Part shown: positions 1 through 9,000 of the stretch, in pieces
Layout: every line of letters begins with the position of its first letter
How positions within the stretch are numbered: position 1 is the first letter of the stretch
NCBI GenBank assembly: GCA_047967505.1
Contig: CM106538.1
DNA length: 64,000 nucleotides
Strand: one strand, 5' to 3'
From: Dipteris shenzhenensis
Taxonomy: Eukaryota > Polypodiophyta > Polypodiopsida > Gleicheniales
The notes under the pieces: model-generated
What the model was told of the DNA's origin: nothing
Database searches by the model: none
Seen by the model: the letters and a program-made list of their open reading frames with translations, nothing else
Translations under genes and position numbers: made by a program

Positions 1-660
1 CAAAAGAGCAGGAAGTCTAGATGAGCAAGGCCAAATAGGGATCTCACTCTCGCCCTCTTACTTTGCCACCATTCCCTTCTGATGCTACATTCAAGTCAGG
101 TAGTGAGTATCGAGAAGGCGACACAAATAGACTATAGTTTTAACATGTTAGTTTAGATGTGAGTTTTGGCAAAGGTGTTAGATAAGGAGATGCAGATGGA
201 GCAGATAGCAGAATCTACCGAGCCAATTTTGATGGTTGAGGGTCTCCCAAATGCTATGGCCACCATAGAAGTTTTGTAGCATTTTTTGAGTAGGGAGGAG
301 ATGCCCATCCGTTACAGGGTTTATCGGGTAGGGAGGAGATGCCCATCCATTACAAGGTTTATCTCAATAGCCTAAAGTAGATGAAGTGTTTACTACACCC
401 TCCATGCACCAAGAAATTTTGAATCCTGTACAACCTATTATCTCGGTCTATGACAAGGAAGTTTGGTATTTCAGCCATTTTGTGGAGGAACGTGCTCAAA
501 GGTAGCACAACATTTTCAAAACCAAACGCACGTTGATTCTCACCCAAGTACAACAATTTCCCAAACCTACTATGGTCGATTCTCCCATCTACTACATCAA
601 ACTTTTATGGGAACTCAAGCAACTAATTGGGAGTCATATAACATAATCCATATCCATACA
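1..660 (+). other. Coding-like debris, no recognisable gene
   Basis: Short plus-strand stretches here read like protein (for example around 175-285 and 390-600, with phrases such as EVWYFSHFVEERAQR) but are broken by stops and frame changes. A 38-bp segment starting TAGGGAGGAG is tandemly duplicated at 291-328 and 329-366. The style resembles retroelement gag remnants, but I see no diagnostic motif, so the origin is inference only. Confidence 0.3.
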
Positions 661-666
661 ACATAA

Positions 667-873
667 TATCCATGACTTGTGCATGGATTCAAGCATCATG
701 TGGTAGGAGTGGCGGTTTGCTAGGTGAAAAGATACCACACAAATTTTGAGACGTTGGGTATCGATGTTTCAAAGTTGCCGAGGCCTTCACACTATCCACC
801 ACTAGCTTACTAAACCCAAGCCACCACCTGTGGACATCAATAATATATATCCATGGCCACCAAGGGGGTGACA
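667..873 (+). repeat. Direct repeat copy 1 (pair with 1601-1810)
   Basis: This ~205-bp segment beginning TATCCATGACTTGTGCATGG recurs in the same orientation at 1601-1810 with perhaps 80% identity by eye. Both copies keep the phrases LTKP and DI(I/N)NI in one plus frame, so the segment may derive from a coding region, probably of a retroelement. The truncated copia 5' end lies between the two copies. Confidence 0.7.
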
Positions 874-970
874 TGGCCCTGATGGAATGTAATGCTCAGT
901 CCTTCTTCGATTCCCCAGAATCATCATCTTGAGGGAAGGCCTACTTCATGATGTTGATCTTGAGGGAAGG

Positions 971-1598
971 TGTTGAGAGTTCACACTCAACATCATGTGA
1001 TCATGTGTGCATAGCACCATCACGTGATCATATGTGCATAGCACTAACCTTATAGAGTGCTATAAAGGAAAGGGTTAGATCCCCTAACCCTAACCCTAAA
1101 AGGGTTTGTATATATTCTATTTTTTCAACTAATTCTAGTGTACAGTTAGTCATTTGTGGTGTGCTCTCTAGCTGTGCCCTCTCTCCTCATCTCCACTCTT
1201 CTCCTCTCCAATCTTCATATTTTGTCATGGTATCAGAGCTTCCTTGTCTTCTACTAAGACATTGAGTTTCTTGAGAGTGTGAGAGAGATTGTGAGATTGA
1301 GAGTTCTCTTGAGTGATTGTGAGATCCTTCCCTTCACTTCCGTTGAGAGAAAATTCCGTCCATTTGGTGAGATATTTCCGTTCATCTCCTTCAAGAGTTT
1401 GTGAAAGATTTTTGTTCTTCTACGAGAGAATTCTATTCTTGAGAGATTGAGAGATCTACGGTGAGAGAGAGTGTTCTGCTTCCTTTGTACTTGGAGTAAG
1501 AAAGGAAAGATAGGGAGTCTTATCTCTGCAAAGAACAAGTAAAGCTTTAGTGAGATCTCTCTTCGAAGAGAGAAGAGAAATCCAGATCTATGCGAGAT
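971..1598 (+). mobile_element. Truncated Ty1/copia element: 5' LTR, PBS and leader
   Basis: A 257-bp LTR runs from TGTTGAGAG (971) to ...TTTTGTCA (1227). It is followed directly by TGGTATCAGAGC (1228-1239), the primer-binding site complementary to plant initiator-Met tRNA used by Ty1/copia elements. About 360 bp of purine-rich leader follows, and then the element stops at the repeat that begins at 1601. No gag or pol and no 3' LTR are seen, so this is a truncated 5' end rather than a solo LTR. The LTR differs from those of the two complete copia elements in the window. Confidence 0.8.
991..1100 (+). promoter_or_regulatory. LTR promoter: tandem repeats, TATA box, telo box
   Basis: Two 27-bp tandem repeats (991-1017 and 1018-1044) contain TGATCA and, in the second, CACGTG (G-box core). 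A TATA box, TATAAAGG, lies at 1061-1068. Three CCCTAA units (1082-1100) fall where transcription would start, 20-40 bp downstream. In plants AAACCCTAA (telo box) near the start site is a known promoter element of translation-related genes. Its role here is inferred from position. Confidence 0.55.
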
Positions 1599-1600
1599 TA

Positions 1601-1810
1601 TATCCATGACGTGTGCATGGATTTGGGCATCAAGTGGCAGGAGCAAGTCAGCTAGGTGAAAAGGTACCACACCAATTTTGAGATGCTGGGTATCGACGTT
1701 TCATCTAAAGAACCAGTCACCAAAGCTTGGACACTAGACTAGCTTACTAAACCTGGGTGACCAACTATGGACATCATTAATATACATCCCTTGGCCACCA
1801 AGGAGGTAGT
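1601..1810 (+). repeat. Direct repeat copy 2 (pair with 667-873)
   Basis: Second copy of the ~205-bp direct repeat, beginning TATCCATGACGTGTGCATGG. The plus frame reads on with few stops to about 2030 and contains LTKP and MDIINIHPLATKEVV, so the coding-like character is better kept than in copy 1. No family was recognised. Confidence 0.65.
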
Positions 1811-2200
1811 ATTTTGAACCACCATGATCCCCTCCTCGACCACCAACTACAAATAAAGCTTGGGCATCTCGATAGCCTATTCATCCCTGACCTCCCACCC
1901 GACAAAGGTGTCAATGACCACACCAGTTCAATCCTCGCATCCACATTCAAGCAATGTCTAGTCCATAGCAGTCCGTGAGGACATGGGCAAGGATAGTCGA
2001 GGCGAGATGTTAGCCCCAAGTTAGGCTGACTGGTATGTGGTCATTAAGCGTCGACCTCGATTAGGATCAAGTAGTGATGGAGCTAGTTGAGCACCCATTT
2101 TGGAGCAAAAGGTGCAGTTGATCACGGCAAGTCAACCAATAGGCGGGTAGCGGTTGGCGCACCAAGCACACACTCAAATAGAAGGTGGTTCTTTAGGTAG
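1811..2200 (+). other. Unassigned coding-like sequence
   Basis: This continues the plus frame of the preceding repeat as far as about 2030, with phrases such as AYSSLTSHPTKVSMTTP and several stops. It then becomes featureless to 2200. No motif or promoter is visible. Confidence 0.3.
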
Positions 2201-2539
2201 AAATTGAGTTTTAATAGGAAAAAAAGAGTAGTTTGCTAAGTGCTCTTCCTTTGATCTGAACTGTGAGGATAGGGAGTACTCTCTTTCGTTCAACTTTTAG
2301 TGTCATGCTCTATTGTCTAAGTGTGGAGTGGGTAATAATTGAGTGTTCTAATGTCATCATACAATTCTCCTCCATTAGCTAACCTTGACCTCCGAGTGTT
2401 TTATTTGTTGGCATTGTTTTGCACATAAGAACGCTCACCTTAGGACTGCAAGAGCAAGCATCTTCACTCAGCACCACACCAGGTTGGGAAATAGACTAAT
2501 CACTTCTAAGATAGCTGGGTGAGATTTCAAAACTGTCAA

Positions 2540-2582
<43 letters not shown>

Positions 2583-2690
2583 ACTCCTTGCATGAGGTAT
2601 CTATTGCCTTTGTGGAGAATAGGTTAGGTCAAAAGAAATCCCAAATTAAGGCTCACTCCCCTCAATCCTAGACTACGTGTGCTTGCATAT
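2200..2690 (-). repeat. Inverted paralogue of 47560-48250, with the empty site of a TIR element
   Basis: Read on the minus strand, this block matches 47560-48250, for example the stretches around TTTTGAAATCTCACCCA and GGCAATAGAT. The two copies differ by the 246-bp TIR element at 47645-47890, which is absent here. The position of that insertion corresponds to the GA/TC microsatellite at 2543-2579. This copy therefore represents the unoccupied target site. Confidence 0.75.
2543..2579. repeat. (GA)n microsatellite
   Basis: A perfect run of about 17-18 GA units. It is the counterpart of the TC-rich target TTTCTCTC that flanks the small TIR element at 47645-47890. Confidence 0.95.
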
Positions 2691-2789
2691 TCAACCTCCA
2701 ACTCTAAGTGAACTTGATACTTGTTGGAGACATCCTCGAATGGTGCCATGACTAAAGGAGTATAGAGAAGGAGAAGCTATGGAGATGCA

Positions 2790-3300
2790 GGCTTGAAGGA
2801 GCAACACATAGGAAGAGGGAGGGCGAGGAGGAGGAGGGATGGGGGAGGGAGGACCAGTAGTTGAAGAGGAGGAAAGGAGGACAGACCAGCAGTTGTGGAG
2901 GGTCAAGAGAGTAGGCATGGAGGGAGGGAGGAGGGAGTAGCAGGAGGGAGGGGGGAGGAGGAGCAGCAGTGGAGGAGCAGGGAGGGGGAGGGGAGGAGGA
3001 GCAGGCATGGAGGAGGGAGGGAGGAGGAGGGCAAGAGGAGCATGCATGGAGGAGGGAGGGAGGGAGGGGGAGGAGGAGGAAGGGGGAGGAGGGAGTCAGG
3101 GGGAGGAGGAGGAAGGGGGAGGGCAAGAGGAGCAGGCATGGAGGGGGAGGGGGAGGGGAGGAGAGGGGAGGGGGAGGAGGGAGGAAGGGAAGGGGAGGAG
3201 GAGGGAGGGGGAGGAGGGAGTGAGGAGGGGGAGTGAGGGAGGGGGAGGGAGGAGGGGGAGGGAGGGAGGGAGAAGAGAGAAGGAGGGAGGGAATTCAAAA
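2790..3300. repeat. Polypurine (GGA/GGGAGG) block
   Basis: About 500 bp of almost pure purine on the plus strand, built from GGAGGAGG and AGGGAGGG units. Some segments repeat imperfectly, such as GAGGAGCAGGCATGGAGG. Long reading frames exist on both strands but are artefacts of composition. The block ends at a short run of TTTGAATT repeats (3298-3322). Confidence 0.9.
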
Positions 3301-3399
3301 TTTGAATTTTGAATTTTGAATTTTTTGGTTCCCACCTAGGAGTAAGAGTTGTGTAAGAGGTGTAAGAGGTGGGGTCTAACCCACATAGGTGAGGCGGGG

Positions 3400-3660
3400 T
3401 TAGGAATTTTTGGGACCTACCTTGGCCCTTTCATTAGAACTAATCCATTTCTTAATCCATTTCTTATGAGGCCCTTTTGAGACCCCAATTGCCAATCTCT
3501 TTGGTGCCTTGATCTTTGGATTGGCCATGGAGTCTGGAGAGAGTGTGCAAGAGAAAGGGTCAGGGTGCATGAGAAAGGGTGGAAATGTCAGGGTAAAGTG
3601 CAGTTGGTGTGGGAGTAGAGAGCTCTTCAAACAATGAAATGAAAATGAGGGCCTATTCTT
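3400..3660 (-). repeat. Dispersed segment copy 1, with the start of a minus-strand reading frame
   Basis: The part from 3489 to 3662 closely matches 14082-14260 in the same orientation. On minus it holds a short leader and an ATG near 3526 followed by MANPKIKAPKRLA. The other copy reads MASPKIKAPKRLA. The two diverge abruptly after that point, this copy joining sequence that reads KGPHKKWIKKWI. It looks like the 5' end of a transcription unit duplicated without its body, which is inference. Confidence 0.55.
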
Positions 3661-3740
3661 TTATATATGTGTATGATGTGCTCCTAGAACACCTTGCATC
3701 CCATCCGCTTTTTACAGATGTCCTTTCTATTTGGAGAAAC

Positions 3741-4034
3741 TCACCTATTTTTGTGCCAATACGTTGTCACTATAGCAATGACTACTGCACTTAAGCTATC
3801 TCTCCTAAATTTCTTGCATTCTATTGAAGCCCACAGACTCAGACTTCTCGAATTGGGATGATTGTGCATTCCTTCTGCTCTACGTTCAACTGATGGAGCC
3901 ACGTTGGTCCTTATGATTGATAACATCTTTGACATTGTGCGCCTAAGCCATTTCTCCTTTGTTTCAGGGGACACCAACATAGCTAATGTCACCCTCTTTG
4001 CAGCTAGATGATCTAATCTGTGCAGCCCTTTCAC
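3741..4034 (-). pseudogene. Unrecognised coding-like fragment
   Basis: A 97-codon minus-strand frame with normal-looking composition (for example HRLDHLAAKRVTLAML and EKWLRRTMSKML). It lies just downstream, on the same strand, of the fragment at 4151-4495 and may be a later exon of the same broken gene. I do not recognise a domain. Confidence 0.35.
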
Positions 4035-4150
4035 TTTTTGTAGAGGTGAGCATCGCCTCTTGGGCGTGCATCTCCCGAGGTGTTGGTAGGGTTATTACTC
4101 TATGAACTTTAGGGTGCAAGGTAAAGCTTGTGAAGACTCAAGGCTGGTAA

Positions 4151-4495
4151 TCACCTGAATGGCCTGATGTTGCTGCCTCGAATGCTCCCACCAATCATCA
4201 CACCGTGTAGCTTGTGTTCTTCGCTCCAATGGCAATGATCAAATGCGTACATCGACAACCGCTTTCTACTGTTGCCGCTCTGCAAGTATTCTTCTTTCTT
4301 CTCATTGTTTCTCCCTTTGCAAATGTTGCAAAAGTGTCTTCTATTGCCGTTGTGATATCGTGCCAGTGCTTTCCTCAACTCGCAATATGTTTCTTGTGCC
4401 TTGACCTGGCTTTTTAGCTTTCCTGTCTCATAGCCTTTGTTTGCTTCTCTTGCAAGCCATGGTGAACTACATGTTGCCATTGAGGCCATGGCCAT
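4151..4495 (-). pseudogene. Unrecognised gene fragment, paralogue of 46440-46790
   Basis: The minus frame encodes about 114 residues, including LAREANKGYETGKLKSQVKA and HFCNICKGRNNEKKEEYLQS. A clear paralogue lies on plus at 46440-46790 (LTREANRGYEIGELKSLVKA, NFCNICKGRNNKKKED). Shared sequence extends upstream on both copies for about 800 bp. Conservation of the reading frame between copies suggests a real protein, probably partly coiled coil with an FCNIC motif. The second copy is frameshifted after about 85 residues. No known domain was identified. Confidence 0.5.
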
Positions 4496-4499
4496 GATC

Positions 4500-5280
4500 A
4501 GTCTAGAATAGACCTAGAAAAGCTAGCTGGTGAGGCAAGCAAAGAGGCAGGTTGCAGGTACTTAATCTTCCAAGATTTGATGGGCGGGCATTGTGAAAAT
4601 TCAAAATTCATAGGAGTAGAAAAAGTTTTAGCCGTCAATTTTTTCCTCTCCAGCGATACACGTCAGCAGAATTAGATAACCCAAACAAGTGTAATGTGGC
4701 CTAAAATGCTTCAAAACACAAATAGGCCAAAGGGCATGCTATTGGGTTTGATTATCTATATTATGAAATGCAATGACCTTTGGCATGCTTATGAGCCATA
4801 TAGCATGCAAGTGCATGGAAAAAGAAACAATAGTGTTGGATTTATTAAAAGATCTTTGCACATGCATAAATTGCACTTTTTCAACTTCTTCCATTTTAGG
4901 GCAAATCTAGATACCAATACCAATAACTATCAATGTTTTAAGACCACCATGCAGTGTTCCCACTAGTTTGAATTCCAAATTTTCAATCCATTTTGGTTTT
5001 TAATAAATCAAAAAAACGTTATGGAGCGTACTCTTAAATGGGTATGCATCACTTTAGCACAACATTGGAGGCCCGTTAATCCATGCCTAATGTTCTCATT
5101 AATTAGGTGTGTCCTTGGGTTAAGGAGAAGCTCACATAGCATAGTTTTGAATGATTACTTGGTTACATGTATGTATAGAACAAAATCTTGATGTTTTTGA
5201 ATAAATTGCTATATCCTAAAGTCTTTATGATGACATGCAACATAGCACTTGTAATGCTTTAACGGTCTCATTCCAAATCC
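4500..5280. repeat. Noncoding part of an inverted paralogous block (with 45570-46440)
   Basis: The stretch matches the reverse complement of 45570-46440, for example GGCCTAAAATGCTTCAAAAC at about 4698 against its complement near 46140. Nothing in it looks like a gene in its own right. It is presumably the 5' flank of the fragment at 4151-4495. Confidence 0.65.
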
Positions 5281-5671
5281 TTATTCCATAAATTTTGTGA
5301 CTCATGTTCAAGTTTAAAATGTGTACTACAACTTGAAGACAAAGTTTGTCAAATTCCATTGAGCAATGCATAAGTTATGGCTCATGCAAGATACTTATAT
5401 GTAAGAAATTCTATGAATCTCACCAAAAATGGCTACACCTGAGCAAACAATGACTAGATTCTAGGGGCTGCCTACCCATAATCCTATTTTGTAATGAGAT
5501 GCATAAAAAGACACTACAAATATGCCTATTAATGTTGAGGTACTCATGGACAAAGAAAGTGAAGAAAGAAGGCTATCTATAATTAAATTGACAAAAGTGA
5601 AGTTGTTCATAAAAAGCTAGATGATTATATTCAATTGTAAAAACAAAGGTAAAGTAAGGAAGTATGTGTCT
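5281..5671. other. No feature seen
   Basis: AT-rich sequence with no coding-like frame, ending at the CACTA terminus. I see nothing identifiable. Confidence 0.5.
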
Positions 5672-5768
5672 CACTACTATACGCGGGTCCTATTTAGACG
5701 CTGAAGGACCCAACGATTAGCATGCACGGGGTGCTAATCATTCGGTAATTAAAGCGGGATTCGTTAAG

Positions 5769-5940
5769 GGTCGTTATATAGTGACTTTAGGCAAACGTTG
5801 CTATATAGCGATGTTTAAAGAGTGTCTCTATATAGCGACCTTTATTAGATTGTAAATGGTCGCTATATAGCGACATTTTTTAGACTTGTGAATGGTCGCT
5901 ATATAGCAACACTGAGATAGTTTCCTATAGCGACATTTTA
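5769..5940. repeat. CACTA subterminal palindrome array, left
   Basis: Five to six copies of a 16-bp palindrome with consensus GTCGCTATATAGCGAC (near 5769, 5796, 5824, 5858, 5895 and a half copy near 5927) are spaced about 27-37 bp apart. In CACTA elements such motifs bind the element-encoded DNA-binding protein. That function is assumed from family knowledge. Confidence 0.8.
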
Positions 5941-6089
5941 CAGAGAGTGTTTTTTCTCATATTGATCTTAAAAGATAGTTTTTCCCAATGACAAATTTTT
6001 TTTCCTTTTCATACATGTTTGATCCTTTGAGAGAATAAAAGTACAAGAGCATGTACATCAAGCCTTTGAAGCTCATATATTCATGTCTA

Positions 6090-9000
6090 AGTTTGAGATG
6101 AAAAAAATCAATGAAGAGCATTTACATCAATCGCTTCATCTTGAGCCAAGTCTAATGCGCCAACAAGTCTATCTCTAACTCTATACCGAGTTGATCTCCT
6201 ATATCATCATTGTACTCTAGCATCATATGTTCACCTAAGAGTACTTAATCATCTTCTTCAATAAAGTGTGGTGATTCAAGATTGATGATCGTCATCTTCT
6301 TCCTCAATATCGTGATCTCCATCTTCCTCCCGTACGATGTCATTATGCGCATCTTCCTCTTGGCTCATATTGTGATCTTCATCTTCTTCTCACTAGATCC
6401 ATCTGGATCAATTGGATCTGGCATTGGTAGTGGCATCTCCATATCCACATCTCTATCTTCAAAAATTTGCTTACTTCATGGTGCAACTTGGGTCACATAC
6501 CACCATCTTGGATATGAAGATGGGTGCCAAATGCCATCAATTACATATATGAAATTATGCTTAAGTACATGTATCAATGGATCTTTAAAAATGAAAGCTT
6601 CGATTAATTAAATCATTAGTATGCACCTGCTCACAATGCTCGGGAAGAATAAAAGTATCACTTTCATCCGTCCAAAGTTTGGTGGAGTCTATTGCAAAGA
6701 AACTACTACTATCTTTTCTCACTGTCGCATGGGGACCGTTGTAAATATTATAAACCATTTTACATCAAAAATGAAAAAACTAAATCGTCTAAAATCAATT
6801 TCATAGATTTTGCGTATGGTTCCACAATAATCCAACTGTGAGGAGAAAGACTGGTATCCAAAGCACTTGCTCAGCTATCTTGTGTGAAGTTAGCCATAAC
6901 TCCACGATCATACGTGACTCTCTTTGAACCAATGCGTTCCATGCAAAAATGTCGTCCATATAACCATAATGCATTGTACTTTTTGTACTGCAACAGAGCA
7001 TCATTAAAACAATGAAGATGCATCTATTTTATAGCGTATATTGCCATAAATAATTACTTAATTACATCAAGAGGTAAGAAACTTACATGCATCATACATC
7101 CAGATAATAACTCTCGCTCACGCTCGTTTATTGTCTCTCCATCACATTTGGCTTTAGGTAGAGCCAGTTATAGCTAATTAGTGACATGTGAGTGGGGAGA
7201 AGAGTGAGATCCCATGGATATGATTGCGATCGCCTGCACATTACTCCAAATCTCGTCCTTGCATTTATTCTTTTTGCTTTGGCCGCTTCATATCTCTCGA
7301 TCCTCTTCTGCATCTCCTTGCTATTGAGGATACAAAACTTATTGAATTTCTCCATTTTCTCTTTGCTCATCTTTCTTTCAATCTCCTTTCCTTAGGGAAC
7401 CTTTCCAACAATGCGATCATCATCCTTGTTATGCCAAGCTTCTGGCATATCGGGATCCGTGGATACAAGAAACTCCATGATATATACTAATGACTCTTGC
7501 ACAAGCCATCCCTCTTTCATGCTTGATTCTAGTCTTGCTCTTTGTCTTACAAATCCCTTCAAAGTTTTCATAAACTGCTCGAGAAAAAACATCCACGACC
7601 AAGAATGCTACCTGCAATGGCCACCTCATCAACTATGTGCACAAGCAAGTGCACTTGAGTTGTCATAATCCTCGAGGGAAAGTGCTTCTCGAGCAAGCTT
7701 ATGGCTTCGATGGATTCCACCCTAGCCTTCTCGATGCTCAATATGGAGATCTCTTTTTGAGATATCCACCTATTTCACATGCCCATGTAAGATATTTTCA
7801 TAATCAGTCTACATATTATTTAGATTAAATTGAAGAAAATGCAATCAATGCGATTTGATAGTATAAGCATACCTCACAATACCACTGATCTTGAATATAG
7901 CATTTCTAACATCTTCTTATAAGCACCCTTTTATTATAATTGGGAGGATGAACTATCAATGCAACAAAGAAGTCATGTCACTAATATAACATACTCATAA
8001 TTACACTAACGCATCACGATTATTGGTACACTAATCCTATAGCTTAGAATACCTATAAGACCTTGTGCCAATCATGGGACTTGATCCCTCGGGGGGGGTC
8101 ACTCATCATATGTAACCCTATCACATGAGTTCAACAGAAGGATTTTTTTTATTTCTAAAATTTACAGAAATAAATATACATAAGGGACTATTTAAAATAG
8201 TTTTGGGAAAATTTTACAGATTTGTATAGAAAAGGGGTACATTTTATTAATGAAATTTTTTACAGATAAGGGACTTTAAATATAGGCCTTGAACGCACGT
8301 GATATAGACGGTTTATACATAGTGACCCCCCCGAGCTTGAGCCCACTAAGCTTATTGTCCTTTGAAAATGCTCCTTTCAAGCAACGCATGTACCCTGTGG
8401 GTGTTTGAAAAGAGGCAAAGTCTACCTTGACCACTACCTCCTCTCTCATGGAGAGGATCCATGTTGCTTTCGGGAAGATAACTTTTCATGAAGCACGCAC
8501 TTGGGGCCATAAATGAGACATCCTATTCATTGCACGCAAGTCTTCTCGCACTCCTCTCGAGTCTTTGGAACCAACCAAGTGTGCCCAAATAGTAGCCCCC
8601 ACATTCTTGAAGATATGCATGGGATACAAGAGATGATTTATTTGTAACTGACCCCAATAAGGAAGCTCATGAAAGATCGATAGCCTCTTCATACCACGAG
8701 GAGGTTCCTCTCCATTTGACCTCCAAGCCTGAATCCAGTTACTTGCCTTCAAATATGGTGGTGGTGGATCAAGATGACCTCCATGCACGAGATGGTCTAG
8801 TGGAAGGTATCGAGCATGACCTTCATAAACATTTTTTGTCATATGTTTGCAGTATCGTGCAAGCGATTTCAAACCCGGTCCACAAATAGGACAAGCATGG
8901 TATCCACTTGTAACAAGCCTTGCACGCATGCATGAATGTGTTAGTATAAGGCATGCGTGCGAAAGAGAGTCATAAAAGAATAATCCTATATTATACATGT

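Noticed and set aside
1082-1100. Telomeric repeat array
   Set aside because: Only three CCCTAA units inside an LTR just downstream of its TATA box; better explained as a promoter telo box.
971-1227. Solo LTR
   Set aside because: It is followed immediately by a primer-binding site and leader, so internal sequence is present and it is a truncated 5' end.
2691-3335. Several 80-130 codon frames on both strands
   Set aside because: They are low-complexity translations (P/S/L or G/E/R) of the polypurine block, overlapping in all frames with no motif.
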